Made by a program: the position numbers and the translations under genes. Source: Takakia lepidozioides (Eukaryota > Streptophyta > Takakiopsida > Takakiales > Takakiaceae). Taken from it: a DNA stretch of 64,000 bases. Shown here in pieces: positions 44,620-56,560 of the stretch (position 1 is the stretch's first letter; every line of letters begins with the position of its first letter). The DNA is taken from assembly GCA_030704615.1 (NCBI GenBank), contig CM060732.1, positions 48,899,053-48,963,052 on the forward strand, in the 5' to 3' direction. Under the pieces are notes generated by a model. The model was not told the origin of the DNA and searched no databases. It was given only the letters and a program-made list of their open reading frames with translations.

Positions 44620-45775
44620 AATGGCAGTCGGGACGGAAACCCCGACTCGCATCCCCCTTTGCACGATGATCATCATTTGGGGAAAAGAGGTGGGCAGGAT
44701 GAACCTGGCAACGGAAATGCGCTGCCGCATTTTTGTCCGGACTGACACCTACCGATCACTTTATACCTAGTGGGACGGAAATGCGGCACCACATTTCCAT
44801 CCGGGTTCCCACTGGACCATGCCTTCCTACCATTGTGGATGGAAATGTGGTGCCGCATTTCCGTCCTAACTGACACCTAAGCATCCTTGATACATGGTGG
44901 GATGATAATCCGGTGCCGCATTTCCGTCCGGGCTCCCATTTCACCATGCATTTTTAACAGTCTGGACGGAAATGCATTGCCGCATTTGCGTCCGGACTGA
45001 CACCTAAGCATCCCTTAACACCTGGTGGGACGGAAATACGACGCCGCATTTCCGTCTGGGGTCCCACTGGACCATGCCTTTCTACCATTGTGGATGGAAA
45101 TGCGGTGGCGCATTTCCTAACTCACACCTAAGTATCCTTGATACATGGTGGGATGATAATCCGGTGCCGCATTTCCGTCCGGGCTCTTATTCCACCATTT
45201 TTAACAGTCTGGACGGAAATGCGGTGCCGCATTTCCGTCTGGGCTCCATCTGTACGATCCCTAAACAGGTGGTTAGATTGAAATGCGGTGCCGCATTCCC
45301 GTCCAGACATTGCTTTCCCGAGAGTCTGGACGGAAACGCGCCACCGTATTTCCTTCCGGACTGATAGTGGACCATGCCTTCATTTTTGGTGGGACGGAAA
45401 TGCGGTGCCGCATTTCCGTCTAGAAGACCACTTCAGTTTGCGTACTTGGCAGTTGAAGGGAAATGCGGCGCCGCATTTCCGTCTGGACTGTCATTGTACA
45501 TTTTCTTAATGACAGCTTCGACGGAATTGCGGTGCCGCATTCCAGGCCCGCTACCACTTACTCTGGCAGACAGGACAGCGAAACGGAAGTGCGGCACCGC
45601 ATTCCCATCGAACTTGCCAAACAACCTTTTCTTCATGATAGGATGGCCGCAAATCCATCCATCCAGCCTTACCATCCTGAGAATGGGGACGGAAATGCGG
45701 TGCCGTATTTCCGTCCCAACTGCCCTCCACGCTTGCCTTCAGTAAAGAGGGTTCACGAAGGGGACGGAAATCTCA
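44620..45775. repeat. MULE D palindrome array 3 (diverged)
   Basis: Again GACGGAAATGCGGYRCCGCA-type palindromes, at intervals of roughly 70-95 bp, with linkers such as CACCTAAGCATCC and GGACCATGCCTT. Several cores keep dyad symmetry despite changes, for example GTGCCGC against GCACCAC. Confidence 0.8.
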
Positions 45776-45907
45776 TTTCTTCTCTTTAGTTTCTCTTATG
45801 TTGCACAACCTCATAGTGAGGTGGTGGAGGGATCGTAGGGCTCTGAAGACCCGCAGGACGAAAAGGAGGAAGCTACTGCAGCCCGCACACACCCTCGACC
45901 TTCTAGC

Positions 45908-47644
45908 ATGGGTCTCCTGTCGGGCCTAACCTTGTGCGCTTCAAGGACGTGCTTTGGAAATGTAAAGGTTTCAAGTCGAAAGCAGCAGAGAAAGAGGCAA
46001 TTTGACGATGAAGATGATGGAGAGTCGCCAACATGGGTCGTCCCCTTCTCCAAAAAATTAAAGAGCATGAAGCATCAGGCGGTTGTTGAGGAATATACTA
46101 CCCCATCGGATCAGTCCCCTTCCCCTACGAAGAGCAAGAAGTAGACGGGGCGGTGGAGAATCGGACGAGAACGGAGGAGTCCCCTTCCCTTGCAAAGAGT
46201 AAGAAGCAAAAGGGGGCGAAAGCAAGGGCAGAGCAGTCTCCAGCAAAACCCCTCCACGTGTTGAAGCTCAGTTCTTGTAGGAGTTTCAGAAGGAAACCGG
46301 GGGCAACTCTGCAGAAGCTCAGGCAGCTGCTCCGACGATGATCTATAGCATTCCTGTCCTGGTCGATCTTTCAGTGGATGAAGGTGTTGTTTCTTAACAT
46401 GGGGAGCTCGACTTCTCCTACCTAGAATAGGACTTTCGTGACAATAGGGGAGATATGGTACATTCTCCCACATGATCTGCCCGGCTACATTCCCAAGAAT
46501 ACAGGCACGGCTCTGGGTGGTCCATCTGAACAGCCCCTTCCCCCACCCCCAAAAATGTCGCAAGAGGATTTTCAGAGTGCAGATAATCAAATGTTGGAGG
46601 AGACTCACAGCAGCATTGGCAGAGTTCTTAGGACCAAGGTCTTCCCTTGCACACTGCGAATTCCACTCTGTTGAATGGTCTCCCTCCTGATAGTGAGGCT
46701 TGCTCTCGCAAGGGATGTGGATAAGATGAAGTTCGCATTCCAAGAAGGCTATTGGCTGGGGTCTGCCGCCTTCTATGTTTCCATTGAGAATGAGGAAGGT
46801 GGATCGCATGCCCGACAACAGAAGAGTTAGTAGCCTAGGGTCCCCACTGCCACACTCGCAACACGGAATTCAAAAAAATGCTGAAGGATGATGCGGTGTT
46901 CGGTGGCCAGCCAAAATCCCCTCTAACCCCTCTTACTATGAAAGCTGTGAAAACTGGCTCAGCAAAGAAGACACTCTTCAACCTCCCGGGGGGGCACCCG
47001 TGCGAGCTAGTGGAAATGAAGGGCAGGCCAAAGTTGGAGCCAAAAACAATGATTCAGTGTGCGAATGAGAGTTTTTTGAGGGCATTGGATGGCCGGCCGG
47101 CCGCCAAGTTAGCACACATCAAGCAAATGGAAGGCCGAAAGCCAAAGCTCTAAGGAAGGCGACTGCAGAAGAGCTTGTAGACACTCCAGGATTTGTAGCC
47201 ATGATGGATTTCTTTGCAATGACAAGTGAAGGGAAGAATTGCATGAGGCGTGGAAAACGGACCGACTGGTCATTGATTTGATCATCTTTGGATATTCCAG
47301 ATGGAGAGCCTCTGGAAGGACTGGATATTGTGCCCTCTTGAGCAAGTATTTCTGAGGACTTTTGGAAGAAAGGGTTTGGGCTAGCCCGCATGGTATTAGA
47401 TGACAAAGGTTGTGTGGTGGTCAAAAACACAGAGGCGGGAATTGCCAAGTGGACCCATAAGAGTGGCGTCCCAATTCTGAAGAAGATGTGGACCTGCATC
47501 AACTCAATGGGCCTTCGCTCCAAGGGAAACCTTCGCTCCAAGGGAAACCAGATAATTACCGTACGCCAACAGAAACCGGTTGCATTTGTAACTGTGGATT
47601 GGAATGCGGTGCCAAATTCTGCTTATGAACATATCAGAAAATGA
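45908..47644 (+). pseudogene. MULE D accessory-gene remnant
   Basis: Recognisable blocks line up with the A and B accessory gene. MLEETHSSIGRVL and TLRIPLC (46590-46672) match MLEATHSNIGRVL and KLRIPLC. MKFAFQEGYWLGSAAFYVSI matches LKFSFRDGYRMGSAAFYVSI. TPGFVAMMDFFAM (47185-47225) and DIPDGEPLEGLD (47290-47330) match the MULE B exons near 50600. The DGNHR block is missing and stops interrupt it (TGA at 46672). It ends at the border with the LINE. Confidence 0.7.
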
Positions 47645-49181
47645 ATATTGTCTTCAGATTGCCCACACAACGGACAATTGCACTCTCCCCTTTCCTTCCT
47701 CTCTGCTTCTTTTGTTGTTCAAAGGGCTTCCTGCCCGAGTTTAAATTTCAGTCTAGTGCCGAGTGGGTTGACCCTTGAGGTCATCCAAGATGTCCACCCC
47801 CATGTCACTGACTGGAAACAAGTTCAGGAAGTTCTCTGCCTAACTTCATTTCATCAGACAATCTCATGGCAACAGACATGGCTTCCAGACACTCAAAACA
47901 AGCCTCTAAGCGATTTATCACAGGTCATAGACTTGCAGATCCAGGTCCAGGTCCTTGAGAATCTTTTCTACTCTCTTCTGCCAGGACTAGCCTGTTTGAC
48001 AGGGCGGTCCTGTTTCAAGAATAGAGTCGATCAACTTAGGATATCTGGTGTTGGCATATGTTGCAGCTGACCCCACCATCTGACCTTGAATTCATCTCGT
48101 CGGGAGCTTGGATGGAATGCCAAACTCACCCCGAACAGCCACATTGCTGTTTTGGAGCATGCTGACATACACTCCTTAAGCACCCCCTGTGAATGATTCT
48201 AGAGACTTAGCCTGGTTGGAGTTATCAACCCATATACAGATCCGTACTCCAAGGCAGGTCTAATAATGCGACAAAGCATGGTTTTTCTTACCCTCAGAAT
48301 GACCCCTCTGCAGTGGAAAAATTTAGTGAGCCCCAGAGCTTTGCCCTTGCCAGTTTGAAACAACTTTTTGTATATGTGCATCTCCCAATACAATTGGAGG
48401 AAAACCACTCCCAGGTAAGGGTAGGAAGGGAGAACCGGGATCTCTTGGCTACCCACTGCCACTTAATCACTTCCTCCCTCTCCTCTGTCGTTGAATGCCA
48501 CCACTGCACATTTGCTGACATTAGCCTCTAGCCCCCAAAGATCAAGTATCTCCTCGCACAATCAATCAACTCCTGGAGATTGGTGTTGAGTCTCCCCTAT
48601 GCCTGCAAAGTCATCCGCAAACATAAGGGCTAGGTAATGGTGGTATCACCCACCCTTAAAACCCCAAATCCTTCACTTTCCACATCCTCGAGGAGTTGAT
48701 TGATGAAAACATTGAAGAGTAGAGGGAGAGAGTACAAATCCTTGAGCTACACCTTGGTCTATGTCAAAGAAGTTGGACTTCTGTCCGTTAATAGTGACAC
48801 AGGCTTTTGGTGTGAGCATACAAGTTGTGGACAACTCTCCACATCTTTCCCTTGATCCCACAAGACCATAGGCAGACCATAGGCCATCTCTCCACTGTGT
48901 CATAGCCTTTTTGACATCCAGAAAAAACATAAGTGGGTTTCCCTTCTTTTTCGTTCCCCTGAATAATCGGCTTAGAGTGAGATATGATCCACACAGCCCC
49001 TGTTTTGCCGAAAGCCAGCTTGGCCTTCGTAGAAACAACCTCTAGACTCCAGATCAAACTTGAGACGAGTACTTATAACTCTACAGAATTCTTGCCAACA
49101 GCATTGAGAGCGTGATGCCACGTAGTTCCCCGGTTCTTCTCTGTCACCCTTCTTGTTATGACTTACATGACCCCCTGTCGC
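47645..49181 (-). pseudogene. LINE reverse transcriptase, C-terminal part (3' half of split LINE)
   Basis: On the - strand from 49172: KKGDREEPGNY, FYEGQAGFRQNRGC, FFLDVKKA, GQKSNFFDIDQGVAQGFVLS, and MFADDFAG at about 48632-48609 with the catalytic ADD. Then LEANVSKC, YLGVVF, RPALEYGS and a terminal LCGQSEDNIHFLICS-like Cys/His segment near 47660. Many frameshifts and stops. It joins RWRQG at 63000 once MULE B and one CCCTGTCGC copy are removed. The 3' end must be near 47645. No clear poly-A tail is seen. Confidence 0.85.
49173..49181. repeat. Target-site duplication of MULE B, left copy
   Basis: CCCTGTCGC here and at 62992-63000, perfect over 9 bases, inside the LINE reading frame. Confidence 0.9.
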
Positions 49182-49370
49182 GGGGCTGCTATTTTCATGA
49201 GCGGCATGAGCATGAGCGGAAAAAAAAAAGCATGAGCAGACCATTGTGAGTCCACGGAAATAGGGTTAGGAGGGCACGAAATAGGGTCATGTGAAGTTGG
49301 AATGTGGCACCAGTGGACTTGAAATGCAACATTTTATTGCAAATTTTTGTGGCAAGCCACGTCTATACAA
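49182..49370. repeat. MULE B terminal inverted repeat, accessory-side end
   Basis: GGGGCTGCTATTTTCATGAG, CATGAGCGG repeats, then GGTTAGGAGG and AAATGCAACATTTTATTGC, as at the right end of MULE A. Confidence 0.85.
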
Positions 49371-49401
49371 TGTGTTCTAACTGTCATAGCCGGAATGGGC
49401 A

Positions 49402-52400
49402 CTACTCTCCTACACCCCCACACCTCCGAGGAACTTGCCCCACCTCTTCCTCATCCCCCTCATCCCCCTCATCCTCCGAGCTCTGTGATGCATCAGTTCC
49501 ACTATGCCTCTCAAAAATCCCGTCCTCTCCTTGGGGACTGTCCACCTCACCTCCTGGGAATCTTCTGCGTCTTCTCCCCCACTTTCCTCAGCAGAATCCA
49601 ACACAAATCTACGAGCCCGACGGGCTCTAATAGCTGCTGCTGTCCTCCTCCCTCATCTTCATTTTCTTGAGGCTTGCCTCGTCTAAATCTGCTGTACACG
49701 ACTACGTTCGGAACACCTCCTAATGGACACCGAAGCAAGCCGGGCAGCATAAGTAGGAAGGATGTACTCCCTTTCTGGACTAGGCATGAATCCCCCCTGG
49801 CAAAAAGGCACGTTCCTCCTGCCCATGAACTCCGGTGTAGACGTCCCTCCGAGCATTACTTGGCATCCTACAGTAAGAACAAATCCACTTGAAGATGTCA
49901 ATACCAGCACAACCAGAAAGGGTTTTCAATGAAATAAGAGAGCGGAGGGAGGTGCCTCACAAAATCTGGAGGCAACTTACAATGCCACCACTCACTCGTA
50001 AACCGGGGGCTCCTCGGCCTCGATCCCAACTTCCTCCCCCTGCTCCTTCTCGGATTTTTCCTCATCCTCCGAGGATGCCTCTTCCTCTTTCGGCAGACGT
50101 TCAGCCGCCGCAAGTTCCGAGTTGTGGAGGGCAGTATCTGGCTCGAAGCGAACACATGCCTGTCGGACAACGTCCCTGCCCACATTGAAGCACCTGAGGA
50201 ACAAAGCGGGCGGTTAGGTCTACTTAACATACCCACAATATGAAGTGAATGGCAGTAGATTGATAACTTACACTTTGGCCCTCTGTTCGCAACCCCTGCG
50301 TACTGATGCCGAACCATTTTCTGAGGAGGACCGGGAGTGACACTTTTCGGTGTCCACCTTCTTGCCACCCGCATTCTCTGTGGTCTTCCCTCTCGTGGCA
50401 AGGACAACACCACACATCCACACCGTCATCCAGAAGCTCCCCCATACCCTCCCGCCATCCCACAACCCCCCTAGCTTTCCAGTAGTCCTCACTTAACCTG
50501 TTCCAGGTGGGCACACCATCCAGGCCCTCCAGCAGCTCCCCATCTGGAATGTTGAGGAGAATCATGTCGTCAAGCCTCTATCACCCTCAACCCCCCCCCC
50601 GAGTGCTCTTGCAATTCGTGCTCCACAAGCCGTGAAGAATTCCATCATGGCTTCAAAACCAGGGGTGTCTTTAGGCTCTGTAAACCGCGGCACCCTCTTC
50701 TTGGCTTCCCCTTCTCTCTGCTCCGCCAGAGATTGTTTTGTGCCACCTTCTTCGCCCTGGCAGCGAGAGCCTTCAAGGAAGCTCTCATTGACGCATTGGA
50801 TGATTGTTGGAGGTTCTAGCTAAGTTTTGGCCTGTGCGTAAAGGTCACCGCCGAATACCGTCGTGTAGGCTCTCCCCTTCAATAATGCCAACTTCTTGGC
50901 AGGCGCCAGTCCCACTCCGAACTGACTTGGGAACCCCGACGACCGGTGACTGGGTAGGAGCAACAGCAGTCGCAGGAACCTTGAACAAAATCTCAGCGGT
51001 CTGAGTCACTACTCGTTGGGTCCCCTCCTGTCCCCTCCTCCTCCTTCCCTCCGATGCCCCGATGGTTTTCTTTCTTCTTTTTTGGGTGTTACTTAACTAC
51101 TTGCAGCTGCTAACACTGTCACCTGGTTCCGTTGTCCTTTTTCCTTTGACCTTTACCTCTACTCATGCAATTTCTCCTGAATTCCTCTTCCTGAAGCAGC
51201 TCTGCCGCTTTCCTGGAGTTCGCACAGCGCTTTTGCCCTCTTTTGCCACCCAACTGAGGCAGCGGAGCCCGTTTCGTTTCGTCGGAATTCAGCAATCCAG
51301 CTTCATTGAAAACTCGGTGGGGTTGAGCGCGCCGGCGGAAGGTCCACAGGTACCAAGTGCAATCACGCAAATGTTCCAGATGCCACTCCCTCTCACAATA
51401 TCGTCAGTTACATGAGTCAGCCCGCGGGGTTTCCTCCATGCCAGGAAGAATGTGGCTCGAAAGACAGATACCTTTCGCTCAAAAGGGGAACTTACAAGTA
51501 CCACCTGCATTCATGAAAAACACAATGAGGTCCGAAAAGGCTAGTCCCTGAACGGCAATAGGGCCTACAACTGGAATATGGCGCCGGATTTCCACTTCAG
51601 GGCCACCGTCTAGTGACTTATCTTAGCCCGAAAATGTCTAAGTCCCTGAACGGCAATAACGGCCTGGAACTGGAAAACGCGCCGAATTTCCAGTTCCGCT
51701 CAAGCCCACCCGAGGGACTTAGCCGAAAATGGCTAGTCCTGGACGGCAATAGGGCTTAGAACTGGAAAAACGGCGCCGAATTTCAGTTCCGGGGCCAGCC
51801 ACCCCTAGGGACTTAGCCCGAAAAATGGCTAAGTCCCTGGACGGCAATAGGCCTAGAACTGGAAAACGGCGCCGAATTTCCATTTCCGGGCCAGCCACCC
51901 TAGGGACTTAGACCGAAAATGGCTAATCCCTGGACGGCAATAGGGCCTGGAACGGAATATGGCGCCGAATTTCCACTTCGCGGCCGCCAGTCTAGGGACT
52001 TAGCCCGAAAATTGCTAAGCCCTAGACGCCAATAGGGCCTAGAACTGGAAACGACGCCGAATTTCCATTTGCGGGCCAGCCACACTAGGGACTTAGGCCG
52101 AAAATGGCTACGAGTCCTTGAACGAATAGGCCTAAAAACTGGAATATGGCGCCGAATTTCCTCTCTTCATCAGGGCAGCCAGTCTAGGGACTTAGGCCGA
52201 AAATGGCTAAGTTCCCTGAACGGCAATAGGGCCTGGAACTTGGAAAATGGCGCCGAATTCCATTCCCGGGCCAGCCGTCTCGGGACTTAGCCATTTTCGC
52301 TGAAGCCCTGACTGGAAATTCGGCGCCATTTCCCTAACACCCACTTGAGGCCTCTAACAATATCCTGAAATGCCAGGACTGAAAGAAAGGCAGCGCGTAT

Positions 52401-54951
52401 GTACCTGTACAGAAGGCGCATTGCTGCTTTGTCCGCGTGTCGTCTGGTCGGTGAACTCGTGGCTCCGGCGAGCATCTGCTATCTATCCTCCCCCGAAAAG
52501 AATAGGTTGGTTTTGTAGAGCAGAAAGTACCCCCGTCGTCCACATAGTCACGTAGGCTCTCTGCTGCAAAGGAGATATCTCCACTTGAACTGATGTTGCT
52601 TGTGTGTCCTAGCTGCTCTTGCGCATCTTCGTCGTCACCTGTGGAGATTGTCCATCAGATCGCTTTCCCTCAAAAAATACAATGAATCCACCCCCTACTA
52701 GAGTAGAAGCCCCAAACGAAGCGTGGGGAAGTACCTGAAACCACCATGTCATGCGGTTCATCCACATGTCGAATGTGGGGTCAGAGAGTTGTCCGGTTTG
52801 GGGAGCTCCACATGTCCCTGTACTTTGGGAACCATTCCAGATTTGGAGCCACCGGGTCTGTCCAAACCACCCCAGCATATTCGTAAGCGCCAAACACCAC
52901 AAAATGAGTTGTTGCCAAACCACAATTTTGTTAAGAATGTATCACCTTTTCTGTTGCATCCACACAGGATGTGGCTAGACGATGGAGCTTCCTCCAATGT
53001 CATCGTGGGCTTCAGAGCGCGAGAGTAGTGCTTCCCCACCTCCACCATAAAGTCGGCACCAAGGGCGGGATCAGCTATGGCCACGTACTTTACCATCCGC
53101 GACTTGTACTTTATGCGGGCCCTCACCTCCGCACAGCTTTGACATACGATTCGAGTTCCGGGAGGGTTGGATTCTTCTCCTCTGACTCCAATGTAGAACC
53201 TCCGCCGCATGTGCCAAATCCTGCTGTATTTTCGTCTGTCAAGAATGCGCACATAGATTAGAGATCCTGCTCAACACAATTTTCTTTCTATTGTGGGAGG
53301 AGAGACAGATTAGCCTCAACAAAACTGTGAGGAGCTTACACCCGAATATGTAGTCCACCATGGCGTCGACGCTCAGCCTATACCAGGTTCTGTCTGCCTT
53401 TGCCTCCGACTTGCGCAGGAGGTCGGCACTGAGGGAATTGGCAAACTCTGCGCACCCCCTGCTTCTCCGACATCCTTCACTCGGAAGAGCATATGGGAAC
53501 AAGTTGGGTGGCAATGAAGGCATTCTCATTCACCCCTGCCCTCCTGCAGTGCCACATTTCCATCAAACAATACTGAAATAATAGGAAATTTTTATCATAT
53601 ATGAGGATTCGCAATGAAATGACTTCCAAATTCAAAGTCCAAAAGCGAGAGGGGTTGTAGCTTACGAGTTGATGTCGGCCATTGCAGCTTTAGGAAGACT
53701 GCGATCTTTGGCCCCGCCACCTTCAGCACAACACAATCCCCGGCGAAATGCCAATCGAGAATCGTTGGGGTGGGCTTGGGCAATGTGCTCCATCCATGCC
53801 AAGAGGCATGATTGCCGTCCCACACGTAGAACATCTTACCACCGACATGTGCTGGAAAAGAGGATCACTAGCAAAGCGATATCTTCGAACTCCTCATTTC
53901 GCGTTTGCCAATGGGGACCCCATTTGTCCACCTCATCGGAAGTGTGGGCACGGGAAGCTCCGTGTCGTTCTCAATGGAAACGTAAAAGGCGGCAGACCCC
54001 ATTCGAATATCCATCCCGGAAAGAGAATTTCAGCTTGTCGATATCGCCTGGGGGCAGGTCTCACCACCACCTGCAATGACACAAAGCGGCAAAGGGGAAT
54101 TCGAAGCTGGCCGGGTACACCATGCCCCCCAGCACCCCCAATGTTGCTGTGGGTTGCCTCCAGCATCTTGGGCAGCGGCCAACTTCAATATCCGCCTCAG
54201 ACATGACGTCTGCTGCAGAGGGGTTTTCCGGCAGCCCACCAGGACCGCCAAATCCAGCCTGTATGCTCCGGGTTTGGGGCCTGGGGATGTCCGGGAGGAT
54301 GTCATCCTGGTCAAAACCTCCATGTCGTCCTCCTCAACACTGGTCAACCACCCTGCGAAACCACCTCCAGCACTCTCGTCGTCTCTACTTCCTACTACTT
54401 CCCCCTGCCTCTCAAAGCTTCACCTCGAACTTGCACAATCCTGCTCTTTCAGTGTTCTTTCTTCTTCCTGTCCTTCCCCTCTCCTCCACTCTTATGGGTA
54501 ATTGCGGGGGCTGCTCTTGCCCGCGATGGTCTAACCGGTGTGCTATTGCCTCTCTGTGGTGTCTTGTAGGGATCCACCGTCTCTGTGGGTCCCTCGCTTA
54601 CATTGGCATCTGTTATTTGGGCACCCCTGCCTCTTCAGCTGCCTTTTGTCTTCCTCCCTGGCTAGCATTCTGTCTCGTCTGTTTCTTTTGCCCTCTCTTT
54701 TGCCCTCTCACGGCTTTCTCTGTTTCTTACTAGGGCTAGCACAAGGGGAGCCCTCCAGGACGACCACCTTTGATTGAGGCGAACTGACACCCTCCCGCGC
54801 ACTGCCTCACTCCCCTCCTCCCCCCTCCCGGACTGACTTCTCTCTGGCCGGGGATTGCATGTGCTTAGCTTTCTTCTTGTTTTCTTTGTCGTGGGGCGGG
54901 CCCTACTGCATGTGCATGAACAACCTCCATTGCCGGATCTGCTGTCCTCAT
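49402..54951 (-). pseudogene. MULE B accessory gene: ParB/sulfiredoxin-like domain protein, broken
   Basis: Collinear with 8309-12347 of MULE A, in inverse order. ATG near 54951 (MRTADPAMEVV), a Lys/Glu-rich part, RIPLCRF and the DGNH motif at 53809-53820. There one lost base shifts the frame (DGNHASW instead of DGNHRLLAW). The donor after exon 1 is a proper GTAAGC (near 53665). B keeps exons that A lost, around 50000-51400: EWHLEHL, an acidic EEEASSEDEEKSEKEQGEE block, TPGFEAMMEFFTACG, NIPDGELLEGLDGVPTWN, and SEDYWKARGVVGWREGMGEL. It ends in the acidic tail and TAG at 49402-49404. The intron at about 51560-52340 holds a palindrome array. Function unknown beyond the domain call. Confidence 0.7.
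51560..52340. repeat. Intronic palindrome array of the MULE B accessory gene
   Basis: Units of about 75-90 bp carry GGCGCCGAATTTCCA arms and linkers GGGACTTAGCCCGAAAATGG and CCTGGACGGCAATAGGGCC. It matches the MULE A intron array at 10850-11600, with single-base indels in almost every unit, which look partly like low-accuracy sequence. Confidence 0.8.
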
Positions 54952-55900
54952 GTCCTCACGCCCTTCACCTACCTGCCATCCGCCTGCACCAACCTCCCCA
55001 ATGCCTACTCTGTCGTAAATCTCGTTGCAAGTCCTCCCCTCCACCAACAAAAGGTTTAAGTTTGCCCTCTCGCCCCAAGTTGGGCGATTCAAACATGTGA
55101 TGAGTTGGAGCTGTCGATGATACCACCAGCGTGCCGGGCTCGTCGTCACTCTGTCATTGACAAAAATCGTGAAAACCAACATCGGTGCAAAAAGCAGCAT
55201 CGCAACGAGCAGCGCAACCACCATAGCAACAATCGTGTAGCAAAAATGAAAACATAACAAGTTTAGGAAGTATGGAGAGCCATGCAACAACAATGACAAC
55301 AAATGACAACCATTGCCTGAGAATGACATGCACAAGAGCCTTCTCCAGAGCTGCCGGATTTGCACACGCATTGCAAAACAATCTAGGTCACTCACCTATC
55401 TAAAGTTCACTCATGACAGCGAAACCAGGATGAAGATGCAAAAACAAAGGAGGCAACAAAGCGAAAAGCAAAAAACTAAATCGAACAAACAAAAGCAGAA
55501 GTGGCTTGCCCTGAGAGTACTCGGCTTCAGTTGGCGCAGGTTGTGAGCAAGACACTGGAATATCCTGCTGGAGCTTCAGTTTGGCCATGCGAGAGATGGC
55601 CGTCGTCCGTAGTACAGAGCTTGCAACTTCCGCCGCGGTCTGGATGTGAGGTCTCTCTCAGGAGAGCCACGCCTTCAGGCGGCATAAGTCCCAGCCAAAA
55701 AGATCTCCTTTTTGGGGTACATGCCTGGAATACCATGTTAAGCCAAGTTTAAGCATGAGATTTAGGGTACGTGTCCAGAAGCCATGCGTCGCCAGCCCGA
55801 ATAATAACCGACGGCCGTCGACATTTATTGCCCAACTGCGCAATTAAATGTCGGATGAAGCCCTCCATGTCGGATGAAAATCGACGTAAACAGTCCCGGA
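54952..55900. other. MULE B leader region of the accessory gene
   Basis: Inverse counterpart of 7196-8308. It holds the hydrophobic ORF MVVALLVAMLLFAPMLVFTI on - near 55170-55230 and a Lys-rich low-complexity tract near 55430-55500. No independent gene is supported. Confidence 0.4.
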
Positions 55901-55904
55901 ATTT

Positions 55905-56560
55905 CCAACGTAGAGGTAAATTCGGAGCGCTGCACGATGGAATTCCGGCGCCGGATTCCATCCTGCCAGGTAATTCGGAGCGCAGCAGGATGGATATCCG
56001 CGCCGAATTTCCATCCGCGGAGGAAGGGCGGCGCTGGAAATTTCCCTCACGCAGGTAATTCGGAAGCGTGCGGATGGAAATCGCGGGACGAATTTCCATC
56101 CACAAAGGTAGGGCGGCGCGGAAATTTCCCTCACGCAGGTAATTCGGAAGCGCGCGGATGAAATCGGCGGACGAATTTCCATCCAGCCAGGTAGGGCGGC
56201 GCTGGAAATTCCCTCACGCAGGTAGATCGGAAGCGCTCGGATGGAAATCCCGCGCCGAATTTCCATCCGGGAGATAGGTCGGCGCGCCGAATTTCCCTCA
56301 CGCCAGGTAATCGGAAGCGCGCGGATGGAAATCCGGCGCCGAATTTCCATCCGCGGAGTAGGGCGGCGCGGTGAAAGTTTCCCTCACGCAGGTAATTCGG
56401 AAGCGCGCGGATGGAAATCCGGCGACGAATTTCCATCCGCGGAGGAGGGCGGCGCTGGAAATTTCCCTCACGCAGGTAATTCGGAAGGCACGGATGGAAA
56501 TCCGGCGCCAAATTCCATCCGCGCAGGTAGGGCGGTGCGCGCGAATTTCCATCCTGCGTA
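55905..56560. repeat. MULE B central array 2: ~82-bp palindrome units
   Basis: Units carry GCGGATGGAAATCCGGCGCC, GAATTTCCATCC, then TTCCCTCACGCAGGTAATTCGG. They correspond to MULE A 6655-7195 in inverse order, but with more copies (about eight). Confidence 0.85.

Larger units (their letters stand above)
40786..47644 (-). mobile_element. MULE D: deletion derivative filled with palindrome arrays
   Basis: The left end AGGTTTACTATTTCATGAGC at 40786 equals the MULE C end. The preceding 9 bases are CATGTGGGG (40777-40785), the predicted duplication. Order: transposase C-terminal remnant on - (41680-42428), palindrome arrays (42645-45775), accessory-gene remnant on + (45908-47644). That is the A/B plan with the catalytic half missing. 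The right end is not found. The element abuts LINE sequence near 47645, so its remainder may lie right of the window. Confidence 0.75.

Noticed and set aside
42645-45775. CRISPR-like array (regular palindromic repeats with spacers)
   Set aside because: The spacers are themselves repeated, no cas genes are present, and the context is a eukaryotic transposon.
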